This document shows positions 6,032 through 13,841 of a stretch of 16,867 bases of DNA, one piece after another. The notes beneath the pieces are model-generated. The model saw nothing but the letters and a program-made list of their open reading frames with translations, made no database searches and was not told the DNA's origin. A program made the position numbers and the translations under genes. Within the stretch, counting starts at the first letter, position 1; the number at the start of each line of letters is the position of its first letter. Origin of the DNA: CAYLLT01 sp964591605 (lineage in GTDB: Bacteria; Planctomycetota; Phycisphaerae; UBA1845; PWPN01); assembly GCA_964591605.1 (NCBI GenBank), contig CAZQEN010000154.1, forward strand, positions 1 to 16,867, given 5' to 3'.

Positions 6032-8026
6032 ATGAAAGCCCGATCATCACGGAGGTCAGGGCATCTGGCGGGCATGTGGATCGGCCCCGCGCTGATCCTG
6101 CTGTCGATGGCCCTGCCGGCCGGGGGTGGGGGTCCTGCACAGGCAGGCGACCCCTCCGGCCATCAGGCGCCCTCCTTTACGGGCGTCGTTCAGAGTCTGC
6201 TCAACGGCGTGGGGGCCAGCCAGCCGACGGCGACGGAACCGGCCGACGACACCCAGGACAGCGAGCTGACCGGCGAAGCGATCGCCGAGACGCAGCCGGC
6301 CGAGGATTCCGAGGAGCCGGCGGGTGATGTGCGTGTCAGTCCCCAGGGCCGCGTCGAGATGCACGTCCGTGATCTGAGCCTGGCCAGCGTTTTGCAGATG
6401 CTCTCGATGCAGAGCCAGCGCAACATCGTGGCCAGCAAGGACGTCGGCGGCAGAGTGACCGCCAATCTGTACAACGTCACGTTCGAGGAAGCGCTGACGG
6501 CGATCCTGGACGCCAATGGGGCCGGCTGGCGCGAGCACGGCAACTTCATCTACGTGTACACGAAGGAGGAGCTCAAGGAGATGCAGTCGGCGTCGCGGAC
6601 GCGCGTGACGCGCCTGTTCCGGTTGAAATACGTCCGGGCCTCGGATGCCCGCGAGATGATCGCCCCGCTGCTCAGCGCGGAAGGGAAGGTCACGACGACT
6701 CCGGCGGCCGAGATGGGCGTGGCCGCCAATGCCGAGGCCGCCGGCGGCAACACCATCGCCAACGAGGACGCCCTGCTGGTGGTTGATTACGCCGACCGGG
6801 TGGAGGCCATCGCCGCCATGCTGGCCGACCTGGACACCCGGCCCAAACAGGTGCTCATCGAGGCGACCATCCTGCGTGCCCAGCTCAATGAGGACAACTA
6901 CCTGGGGATCGATTTCAACCTGGTGGGCGGCGTCGACTTCCAGAACGTGGCTTCGGTCTCGAACCCGGCGGGGACGAACATCACCATCGGGAATCTTCCG
7001 GCGAATCAGCTCCAGAAGACGACGATCGCGGCGAACACCGATTTTGCGAGCTCGGTGCCCAACGGAGGCTTCACGTTCGGCATCATCCACAACAACGTGG
7101 CCATGTTCATCCGCGCCCTCGAACAGGTGACGGATACGACGGTCATCGCGAATCCCAAGATCCTCACGCTCAACAAGCAGCGCGGCGAAGTGATCGTCGG
7201 GCGGCGCGACGGCTATCTGACCACCACCGTGACGGAGACGTCGGCGGTGCAGAACGTGCAGTTCCTGGAGACCGGCACGCAACTGCGGTTCCGGCCGTTC
7301 ATCGGCGATGACGGGTACGTGAGGGTCGAGGTGCACCCCGAGGACAGCACCGGCGGCCTGACCGCGGCGAACCTGCCGTTCGAGCAGACCACCGAGGTGA
7401 CCACGAACATCATCGTCCGGGACGGCAACACGATCCTGATCGGCGGCCTCTTCCGCGAGGTGACGTCGGCCGGCCGCGAGCAGATCCCGATCGCGGGCAA
7501 TCTGCCGATCGCGGGCGCCCTGTTCAGGAACATTCATGACAACACGCAGCGGGAGGAAGTGATCATCCTGCTGACGGTGCGCATCGTGAAGGACCCCGAC
7601 ACGCTGGCCCCGGCGAGCGAGGAGATCCTCAACGACGTGGAACGCTACCGGGTGGGGATGCGGCGCGGGTTGCAGTGGTACGGGCGCGAACGGCTCGCCC
7701 AGGCCCATTACCAGTGGGCGCAGGAGCATCTGCAGAAGGGCGACATCGACAAGGCGCTGTGGGATCTGGACCTGGCCATCAACAACAGTCCCAAGTTCGT
7801 GGACGCCATCAAGCTCAAGGAGCAGCTCACCTGCAAGCGCGAGTGGGACGACGAGGCGGCGACGATCCGCGGCTTCATCAGCCAGCAGATCGCTCAGGAA
7901 ACCGGCATGGGGCCGCTCTTCGACCGGCCCGGTCCGCCGTTCAGCATCCCGCAGAGGTCCGAGCCCGGCGGAACCGACAGGAGCGCGGCCCCGCCCGCGA
8001 CGATCGAAGAGGTTGCCCCGCAGTAG
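6032..8026 (+). CDS. pilQ: Type IV pilus / type II secretion secretin (PilQ-like) with TPR-like C-terminal tail
   Basis: The 664-residue product forms the outer-membrane channel. GAGGAG (6019-6024) sits 7 bases before the ATG. Residues 1-38 look like a signal peptide ending PAQA. A low-complexity acidic region (40-100) follows. An STN-type N-domain (about 107-178) begins VEMHVRDLSLASVLQML, and an N1-type domain runs from about 192 to 268 with an Ala-rich loop (225-240). The secretin core spans about 272-520 and includes VIVGRRDGYL (388-396 region) and the signature TTNIIVRDGNTILIGGLF (457-474), IPIAGNLPIAGALF (485-498), EEVIILLTVRIV (508-519). Residues 545-610 are an added helical segment with one recognisable TPR-like unit (AQEHLQKGDIDKALWDLDLA), then a Pro-rich end. 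Only one N1 domain is present, fewer than in many GspD proteins. Confidence 0.93.
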   Translation: MKARSSRRSGHLAGMWIGPALILLSMALPAGGGGPAQAGDPSGHQAPSFTGVVQSLLNGVGASQPTATEPADDTQDSELTGEAIAETQPAEDSEEPAGDVRVSPQGRVEMHVRDLSLASVLQMLSMQSQRNIVASKDVGGRVTANLYNVTFEEALTAILDANGAGWREHGNFIYVYTKEELKEMQSASRTRVTRLFRLKYVRASDAREMIAPLLSAEGKVTTTPAAEMGVAANAEAAGGNTIANEDALLVVDYADRVEAIAAMLADLDTRPKQVLIEATILRAQLNEDNYLGIDFNLVGGVDFQNVASVSNPAGTNITIGNLPANQLQKTTIAANTDFASSVPNGGFTFGIIHNNVAMFIRALEQVTDTTVIANPKILTLNKQRGEVIVGRRDGYLTTTVTETSAVQNVQFLETGTQLRFRPFIGDDGYVRVEVHPEDSTGGLTAANLPFEQTTEVTTNIIVRDGNTILIGGLFREVTSAGREQIPIAGNLPIAGALFRNIHDNTQREEVIILLTVRIVKDPDTLAPASEEILNDVERYRVGMRRGLQWYGRERLAQAHYQWAQEHLQKGDIDKALWDLDLAINNSPKFVDAIKLKEQLTCKREWDDEAATIRGFISQQIAQETGMGPLFDRPGPPFSIPQRSEPGGTDRSAAPPATIEEVAPQ

Positions 8027-8066
8027 CAGGTCAGGGATGGGAGCCCTCAGGCGAAGGAGCGCGCTG

Positions 8067-9302
8067 ATGAGAATGAACTCAGCATCCGGTATTCGAGGTG
8101 CGGCGTGGCTGCTGGCGGCGGTCTTTACCGGCACCGGCTGCTCCCAGCTTTTTCCTCCGGACTCCAAACAGGAGGCCCGGCAGCGCTGGAGCAGCGTTCG
8201 CGCGAAGCTCAAGTATCAGCTCGCCAGCGAGAGCCTGGCCGCCGGCCAGCTCACCGAAGCCCAGCGCCACCTGGATGAGGCGCTGGCCCTGAACCCGGAA
8301 TACGGGGAGGCGTTCGTGCTTCAGGCCAGGATCCTGCTGGAAAAGGGCGAAACCGCCTCAGCCTCCGAAGCGCTGGAGGAAGGGCTGCGGCACGGCGCCG
8401 ACTCGGCGGAGACCGATTACCTGAGTGGCATCATCTGCCAGCGGTACCGCAAAAAGGAAGAGGCGCTGGCCTGGTATCAGCGGGCCGCGCAGCGTGAGCC
8501 GATGAACGCGCCGTACGTGGTCGCCGTGGCCGAAACGCTGGTCTCGCTGGACCGCAGGGCCGAGGCCCTGGAGCTGGTCCGGTCGCGTCTCATCGACTTC
8601 GAGCAGAACGCCACCCTGCGCGGGCTGGCGGGCGAAATCTACATGATGGGCAATGACTACGAACAGGCGGCGATGGCGTTCCGCGAGGCGGTGCGGATCG
8701 CCCCCGACGACCTGCGGCTCAAATCCCAACTCGGCATGGCGCTGACGCTGGCGAAGAAGTACGACGAGGCCAGGCCGATGCTCCTGGCGGCGACGGCCGT
8801 GCCCGAGCCGCAGGTGTCTCTGCTCGCAGCGCTGGGCAAATGTCATCTGGCCCTGCGCGAGCCGGAAGCCGCGAAGGCGGTGCTGCGCCGGGCGGTGGAC
8901 AGCGAGCCGGGCAACGCCCGCCACTGGGCGCTGCTGGCTCAGGCGTCGCTCGAATCGAGGGATCTGCTCACCGCGCGGCGGGCGGCCATGCAGGCGACGC
9001 AGCTCGCCCCGGACAATCGCGAGTACCAGTTGACTCTCGGCTACGTGTGCTGGGCGCAGAAGGACTATCGGGCGGGCATTCCGGTGCTCGAGCCGCTGGC
9101 CCGCAGCGTTTCCGCGGATGAGGTGGAGAACTATCTCCTGGCCCGCTGCTACAGCGCGGTGGGGAGCCCTGAACGGGCCCGCGAGTGCGTCGAAGCGGCG
9201 CTGCAGGCCAACCCGGACTGCGCGTGGGCGCGGCACTGGACGCAGGAGCCCGAGCCGCCGCGCCGGCCCGGCCCGTCGAGACGGCGGGCCCAGGGGGGTT
9301 GA
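8067..9302 (+). CDS. TPR-repeat lipoprotein, candidate secretin pilotin
   Basis: The start at ATG 8067 is set by AAGGAG (8054-8059), 7 bases upstream. The 411-residue product has a lipoprotein-type signal: basic residues, a hydrophobic run (12-20) and TGTGC with Cys25 as the lipidation site and Ser at +2, which in enterobacteria would direct it to the outer membrane. The -3 residue is Gly, so the lipobox is not ideal. From about residue 50 to 395 it is an array of about ten TPRs, for example AAGQLTEAQRHLDEALALNP and GNDYEQAAMAFREAVRIAPD, ending in a Pro/Arg-rich tail. PilF/PilW, a TPR lipoprotein, is the pilotin that places PilQ in the outer membrane of Pseudomonas and Neisseria. A TPR lipoprotein directly after the secretin fits that role, though this one is longer. 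A peptidoglycan or pilus-stability role is an alternative. Confidence 0.85.
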   Translation: MRMNSASGIRGAAWLLAAVFTGTGCSQLFPPDSKQEARQRWSSVRAKLKYQLASESLAAGQLTEAQRHLDEALALNPEYGEAFVLQARILLEKGETASASEALEEGLRHGADSAETDYLSGIICQRYRKKEEALAWYQRAAQREPMNAPYVVAVAETLVSLDRRAEALELVRSRLIDFEQNATLRGLAGEIYMMGNDYEQAAMAFREAVRIAPDDLRLKSQLGMALTLAKKYDEARPMLLAATAVPEPQVSLLAALGKCHLALREPEAAKAVLRRAVDSEPGNARHWALLAQASLESRDLLTARRAAMQATQLAPDNREYQLTLGYVCWAQKDYRAGIPVLEPLARSVSADEVENYLLARCYSAVGSPERARECVEAALQANPDCAWARHWTQEPEPPRRPGPSRRRAQGG

Positions 9303-9352
9303 ATGGAACGCCGCGAATCATCACACCGGTTTTCCGATGCCCGGAGTCGGGC

Positions 9353-9360
9353 GGAGAGGG
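9353..9360 (+). promoter_or_regulatory. Ribosome binding site deciding the histidine kinase start
   Basis: GGAGAGGG is 10 bases before ATG 9371. The same frame is open further upstream (to 9185), but that part overlaps the TPR gene and codes for unstructured residues, so 9371 is the preferred start. A later ATG at 9521 would still keep both membrane segments but has no comparable site. Confidence 0.55.
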
Positions 9361-9370
9361 CAGCGTCCCC

Positions 9371-11071
9371 ATGAGCGCCGCACCCCACTCGGCCAGTCCG
9401 CCGTCCGCCCTCGAGGCGCGGGTTGACGCCGTCGGGGGGACGGGCGATGCGCCGGCCGTGCGTTTAGGCTGCCCGGTCTGGACACCGGTGGGCCTGGCGG
9501 CCGGAAGCAGCGGTGCCCCGATGCTCACCCTCGGCCGCATGCACTCACTGACTCTCGCGATGCTGGTCGCGGTGGTGATGGCGGCCACTTACGGCATCGT
9601 CCGCATCGAGCGCGGCGATCGCTGGGATCATCAGCTCGTCGTCTGGTCCACCTGCGGCATGCTGGTGTGCCTGGCGATTTTCATGCTGCTCATGGGGCGT
9701 TATCTGCTGCAGCGGTCGCTGCGGCACGTGGAGGACCAGCTCCGCACGCTCACCCGCGAAGACCGGCTCGATCCGCTCGAATTCCCGGTGCCCGAAGAGC
9801 TGCAGGCCACACTGACCGCCCTCGAAGAGTATGTGGAGCGCGTGCGGACGCGGATGGACCGGCTCCGGGTGCAGAAGAAGGAGCTCGATCTGCACATGCG
9901 GGCTGCCCAGGCCGAGCGGCGCCATACCGCGGCGATCATTCACAGCATTTCCGATGCGGTGATGGTGATCGATCCGTTCGGCGAACTGGTGCTGGCCAAC
10001 CCGGCGGCGGAGCGGCTGTTCGCGTTCGAGCTCAGTGAAGCGCGGCACCGGCCGATCGAGCGGATCATCCAGGACCCGTCCGTCATCAGGCTGATCAAGG
10101 AAGCGCGGGCGGCGAGCGATACCTCCCCGCGGCGCGAAGTAGAGTACAGCCAGCTCCGCGACGGAAAGCTGCAGACGTTCATGATCACCCTCTCACGGGT
10201 GGTGGACGAGGACGGCGAGTCGCGGGGCATCGTGGCCATCCTCCACGACGTCACCCGCGAGCGCGAGCTGGCCCGGATCAAGACCGACTTCGTCTCTGCC
10301 GTCTCGCACGAGCTGCGCACCCCGCTCTCGAGCATCCGGGCGTATATCGAGATGCTGGTGGACGGCGAGGCGGGCGACGAGCAGACGCGGCTGGACTTCT
10401 ACAAGATCGTCGAGTCGGAGACCGACCGCCTGCAGCGCCTGATCAGCAACGTGCTGGACATCTCCCGCATCGAATCGGGCGTGATGGACATCCGCCGCGT
10501 GCAGATCCGCCCGCAGGAGGTCATCGGGCAGGTGCTCGATCTCATGGCGCCGCAGGCCCGCGAGAAGGACATCACCGTGGAGGCGGAATTCGGCGAGGCA
10601 CTCCCGACAATCGAGGCCGATCGCGACCTGCTCTACCAGGCCGTGCAGAACGTCGTGAGCAACGCCATCAAGTACACTCCGCCGGGCGGGAAGGTGTGCG
10701 TCCGCGCGGACACGGACCAGGGCCAGGGGCATTTCACGATCGCGGTGAGCGACACCGGCATGGGGATCGCCCAGGAGGAGCTGCCGCGGGTTTTCGACAA
10801 GTTCTTCCGCTCGCGGGAGGGGATCGCGGTGGCCAAGGGGACGGGATTGGGGCTCAACCTGGTCAAGGAGATCGTGGAGACGGTTCACGGGGGCGCGATC
10901 GATGTGAGCAGCGAGCGCGGCGTCGGCACGACGTTCGTCCTGCGTTTTCCGCTCTCACGGGCCGGCCTGCGCGAGGCCGGTGAACCAGGTGGAGGTGCGG
11001 TAAACCACGGACATGCGGCCCGCAGCCCGCTGCGCCGGGATACAGCCGGCGGCGGGTCCGGCCGGATTTGA
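9371..11071 (+). CDS. Membrane PAS sensor histidine kinase
   Basis: With start 9371 the product has 566 residues. An unstructured N-terminal stretch (1-57) precedes two membrane helices (about 59-78 and 90-113) with only about a dozen residues between them, so there is no sizeable extracellular sensor domain. A HAMP-like/coiled-coil linker (115-185) is followed by a PAS domain (186-293, starting IIHSISDAVMVIDPFGELVL), a HisKA dimerisation domain with SHELRTPL and phospho-acceptor His313, and a HATPase domain (411-528) with N-box NVVSNAIKYTPP, G1 DTGMGIA, F-box VFDKFF and G2 GTGLGLNLV. All catalytic motifs are intact. The likely partner is the receiver encoded 14 bases downstream. The signal is probably sensed within the membrane or by PAS in the cytoplasm. 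The last about 35 residues are low-complexity. Confidence 0.95.
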   Translation: MSAAPHSASPPSALEARVDAVGGTGDAPAVRLGCPVWTPVGLAAGSSGAPMLTLGRMHSLTLAMLVAVVMAATYGIVRIERGDRWDHQLVVWSTCGMLVCLAIFMLLMGRYLLQRSLRHVEDQLRTLTREDRLDPLEFPVPEELQATLTALEEYVERVRTRMDRLRVQKKELDLHMRAAQAERRHTAAIIHSISDAVMVIDPFGELVLANPAAERLFAFELSEARHRPIERIIQDPSVIRLIKEARAASDTSPRREVEYSQLRDGKLQTFMITLSRVVDEDGESRGIVAILHDVTRERELARIKTDFVSAVSHELRTPLSSIRAYIEMLVDGEAGDEQTRLDFYKIVESETDRLQRLISNVLDISRIESGVMDIRRVQIRPQEVIGQVLDLMAPQAREKDITVEAEFGEALPTIEADRDLLYQAVQNVVSNAIKYTPPGGKVCVRADTDQGQGHFTIAVSDTGMGIAQEELPRVFDKFFRSREGIAVAKGTGLGLNLVKEIVETVHGGAIDVSSERGVGTTFVLRFPLSRAGLREAGEPGGGAVNHGHAARSPLRRDTAGGGSGRI

Positions 11072-11085
11072 AGAAAGGGAGCGGT

Positions 11086-11475
11086 ATGCGACCTGCGACA
11101 ATTCTCGTGGCCGACGATGAGACGCACATCCTCAACGTCGTCTCGATCAAGCTGCAGAACGCGGGCTTTCACGTGCTCACCGCGGAGGACGGCGCCGAGG
11201 CCTATGCCCAGGCGGTCACCGGGCGCCCCGACGTGATCATCACGGACTTTCAGATGCCGCGCCTCAGCGGGCTCGAGCTCGCCTGCAAGCTGCATCGCGA
11301 TCCGATGACCCGCGACATTCCCATCCTGCTGCTCACGGCGCGAGGATTCGACCTCCCCGATCGGGACCGGGCCGCGGATAACGTGCGGCGCGTGCTCGCC
11401 AAGCCGTTCAGTCCGCGGCAGATTCTGCGGTGCGTGCAGGAGCTGCTCGACGAGCGATGCGGGGCGGTGGTCTGA
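11086..11475 (+). CDS. Single-domain response regulator (receiver only)
   Basis: AAAGGGA (11074-11080) places the start at ATG 11086, giving 129 residues. It is a complete CheY-like receiver: acidic pair Asp10-Asp11 (ILVADDE), phospho-acceptor Asp54 (VIITDFQMP), Thr84 (LLLTAR) and Lys106 (LAKPFSP). There is no DNA-binding or enzyme output domain, so it should act by protein contact or as a phosphate carrier. It follows the kinase gene by 14 bases, which makes it the probable partner. The downstream HD-GYP protein has no receiver domain of its own, so this protein may convey the kinase signal to HD-GYP or to the pilus motors. Confidence 0.95.
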   Translation: MRPATILVADDETHILNVVSIKLQNAGFHVLTAEDGAEAYAQAVTGRPDVIITDFQMPRLSGLELACKLHRDPMTRDIPILLLTARGFDLPDRDRAADNVRRVLAKPFSPRQILRCVQELLDERCGAVV

Positions 11476-11526
11476 GCGGAGCGAGGGGCTGCGGGGCGTG
11501 GACGACGAAGCCGCCCAGGGCGAACC

Positions 11527-13464
11527 ATGCAGAGTGCATCCATCGACGCAATCGGGAGCCATGCGGTCACACCCCTGACGGGCCTGGTACACGAGTTTGC
11601 CGGCTTCACGCGGCCGTGGGCGCAAGTGGGCCTGTGGATCTCCCTGTGGAATGACGAGGGCCGGCCGGTGGTCGGCATGCCCGAGCCTCCGGCGCTGTGG
11701 GAGCTCCTGCGCCGCTCTTCGGACCGGTTTCAGCAGGCGCTCGCCCGGCTCGCCCGGGCGGCCCTTGCGTCCGGGCCGGATTGCGTCGAGCTCGAGCCGC
11801 ACAGCGCGATCTGGGTGATGTGCCTGCCCGTTCCTGCCCGCGGGCGGGCCGCACGGGCCGGACGGGGCGCCCTCGACTCGCCGTCCGCAGGGCGGAGATC
11901 GCAGAGCGATCGGTCCGCCGGCAGCGGACGCGGCGTGTGCAGGGACCCGGCCGGGACGACGGGCGGAACCGGGCGGGCGGGGGGCGTGGTGCTGGGCTGC
12001 GGGCTGGCCACCGGCTTTCGCGACGATGAGAACCTCGCGCGATTCTGCTCGCTTCACGGCCTGGATCGGATCATCTGCGAGCATCTGGCCGCGCAGATCC
12101 CAGAGCATCCGCCGGAGGTGCTCGATGGTTATGCCGGGATTCTCCGCAGTCAGGTCGAAGCGATCGCCGGGCGGGCCATGGCCACGCGCGACGTGCAGGA
12201 TCTCGCGGGACACCTTGCCCAGGCGTACGAGGAGCTCAACCTCATCTACCGCCTCAGCAGCCACCTCACGGTGCTCTGCCGGCCGGCCCGGCATCTCGAG
12301 GAGGTCTGCCGTGAGCTCCGCGAGGTGACCGTCGTGCAGGCGTTTGCGGCGGTGCTGGAGGGAGGGTCTGTTTCGCCTTCGGGCAAACTCGTCGGAGGGG
12401 GTGGATTGGAGGGTGCGCCTTCCCATGGAGCGGGGGGCCTGGGAGGGCCGCAGGTTGTGCGGGCCGGGAGGGTGCCCGCATCGGACGCGGAGCTGGTTCG
12501 GCTCTATCACGCCCTGCGGGACGCCGGGCCGGCGGACGGCCAGCCACGGGTCATCAATCACGTGGAGGCCGAGCCTGGCCTGCAGGGGACACGGCAAGGG
12601 CAGGAAGGGCACGGCGCGGCGGGTGGCGGATGGCTCCGCCAACTGGCGTATGTCCCGCTGGAGCGGCAGGGGGTCCGCTACGGCGGACTGCTGGCCCTCA
12701 ACCACGTCGATGACGGCGAATTCGGCTCACCGGAGGTTCAGCTCATCAGCGCGGTCGCCGCGCGAAGCGTCGATTTCCTCGAAAACGTCCGCCTCTACGA
12801 CGACCTCCAGCAGCTTTTCATGGGGCTGCTGCACGCCCTGGTCAGCAGCATCGACGCCAAGGACCCCTACACCCGCGGGCATTCGCAGCGCGTCGCGTGG
12901 CTCAGTCGCCACCTCGCCGAGCGGCTCGGGCTGCCCGCCGAGCAGTGCTCACGGGTCTACCTGAGCGGCCTGCTGCACGACGTGGGCAAGATCGGCGTCT
13001 CCGAGCACGTCCTCCGCAAGACGGGACGGCTCAGCGAGGAGGAGTTCGCCGAGATGAAACGCCATCCCGAAATCGGGGCGAGAATCCTCCAGGACGTGCC
13101 GCAGATCGAGGACCTTATTCCGGGGGTGTTGGAGCATCATGAGCGCTATGACGGGGGCGGATATCCGGGCGGGCTGGCCGGCGAGCAGATCTCGCTCATG
13201 GGACGGATTATCGGCCTGGCCGACAGCTTCGATGCCATGACCACCTGCCGCACTTACCGGACGGCCCACCCGATCCCGATGGCGATCGCCGAGATCCGGC
13301 GCTGGTCGGGCACGCAGTTCGATCCGGAGATGGTCGATGTACTGCTGAGAGACGATCCGGCTGGGCTGCTGAGCATCATGAGCGATTCGGAGAAGCTCGC
13401 CGCGGGAGAGCTGCCGCGCGACGCAGGCCTCGCATCGCGGGGGCGGGGGGTTGGACGGGGATGA
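11527..13464 (+). CDS. GAF/HD-GYP cyclic-di-GMP phosphodiesterase with in-frame repeat insertion
   Basis: The 645-residue protein has an unassigned N-terminal sensor-like region (about 15-235), a helical connector, a GAF-like domain (about 238-425) and a C-terminal HD-GYP domain (430-620). The HD-GYP motifs are intact: HDVGKIGV (His484, Asp485), HHERYDGGGYPGGLAG (GYP 545-547) and IIGLADSFDAMT, so it should hydrolyse cyclic-di-GMP. Two things are odd. Residues 115-140 are encoded by a palindromic repeat copy (11870-11944) that separates strand-like VMCLPV from GGVVLGCGL. The GAF part is also broken by Gly-rich low-complexity stretches (about 279-315 and 350-369). The product has no receiver domain. 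AGGG at 11517-11520 is a modest ribosome site. Its stop overlaps the STAS gene start (ATGA). Confidence 0.92.
   Translation: MQSASIDAIGSHAVTPLTGLVHEFAGFTRPWAQVGLWISLWNDEGRPVVGMPEPPALWELLRRSSDRFQQALARLARAALASGPDCVELEPHSAIWVMCLPVPARGRAARAGRGALDSPSAGRRSQSDRSAGSGRGVCRDPAGTTGGTGRAGGVVLGCGLATGFRDDENLARFCSLHGLDRIICEHLAAQIPEHPPEVLDGYAGILRSQVEAIAGRAMATRDVQDLAGHLAQAYEELNLIYRLSSHLTVLCRPARHLEEVCRELREVTVVQAFAAVLEGGSVSPSGKLVGGGGLEGAPSHGAGGLGGPQVVRAGRVPASDAELVRLYHALRDAGPADGQPRVINHVEAEPGLQGTRQGQEGHGAAGGGWLRQLAYVPLERQGVRYGGLLALNHVDDGEFGSPEVQLISAVAARSVDFLENVRLYDDLQQLFMGLLHALVSSIDAKDPYTRGHSQRVAWLSRHLAERLGLPAEQCSRVYLSGLLHDVGKIGVSEHVLRKTGRLSEEEFAEMKRHPEIGARILQDVPQIEDLIPGVLEHHERYDGGGYPGGLAGEQISLMGRIIGLADSFDAMTTCRTYRTAHPIPMAIAEIRRWSGTQFDPEMVDVLLRDDPAGLLSIMSDSEKLAAGELPRDAGLASRGRGVGRG
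11870..11944 (+). repeat. 75-bp palindromic repeat inside the HD-GYP gene (copy B)
   Basis: The ends CCCT (11870-11873) and AGGG (11941-11944) and the arms CGCCGTCCGC (11879-11888) and GCGGACGCGGCG (11924-11935) form an imperfect inverted repeat. AGCGGACGCGGCGTGT (11923-11938) matches copy A at 5381-5396 in 15 of 16 bases, and GATCGC (11897-11902) also aligns. The copy is 75 bases, exactly 25 codons, has no stop in the host frame, and is in the same orientation as copy A relative to transcription. The encoded residues are Ser/Arg/Gly-rich and unlike the surrounding domain, which suggests a tolerated insertion in a loop. Confidence 0.65.
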
Positions 13465-13841
13465 GAATCACCACCTCGATCGAGGATGATCTGACCATCA
13501 TTGCGGTCGCCGGCGAATTCTTCGCCGATGTGGTGCCCAGGTTCAACCAGGCGGTGGCCGAGGCCCTGCAGGCCGGCCGGCGGGATTTTCTCGTGGACCT
13601 GTCACAGACCCGGGCACTCGACAGCAGTGCCCTCGAGGCCCTCACCGCCCTGGGACGCCGGACGCAGGATCAGCTCGGCATGCTGCATCTGTGCGTGACC
13701 GACGCGGTGCTCCGCAAGGTGTTCGAGATCACCCGCCTCGAACGCCAGCTCACCATCCACCACAGTCTGGAGGAAGCCCGCAGCGGGTTCTGCGCGGCCT
13801 TTGCCGGCCGGGTTGAAGTTCCCGCGGGAGGCGCCGCATGA
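13461..13841 (+). CDS. STAS-domain protein (anti-sigma-factor-antagonist type)
   Basis: This 126-residue protein fills a single STAS domain: starting strands ITTSIEDDLTIIAVAGEF, then the helix after VVPRFNQAVAEAL, the core strand DFLVDLSQT and the loop ALDSSALEAL. DSSA (54-57) corresponds to the DSSG phosphorylation loop of SpoIIAA-type antagonists, with Ala replacing Gly; Ser55/Ser56 are present, so phospho-control is possible. Such proteins bind a switch kinase (SpoIIAB/RsbW type) or other partners. No HPK-like switch kinase or sigma factor gene is in the window. It is tied to HD-GYP and pilB by ATGA overlaps at both ends, pointing to a partner within the pilus signalling block. Confidence 0.9.
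   Translation: MRITTSIEDDLTIIAVAGEFFADVVPRFNQAVAEALQAGRRDFLVDLSQTRALDSSALEALTALGRRTQDQLGMLHLCVTDAVLRKVFEITRLERQLTIHHSLEEARSGFCAAFAGRVEVPAGGAA

Noticed and set aside
6056..8212. A 718-codon open frame on the - strand opposite the secretin
   Set aside because: The + strand carries clear secretin motifs; the antisense product is Arg/His/Asp-rich with no domain and is a shadow of high GC.
9270..9290. Hairpin at the end of the TPR gene as a terminator
   Set aside because: GGCCCGTC/GGCGGGCC lies within the coding end and is followed by G-rich DNA, not a U-run.
11964..11986. G-quadruplex in the HD-GYP gene
   Set aside because: There are several adjacent G-runs, but four separate runs with proper loops are not clearly present.
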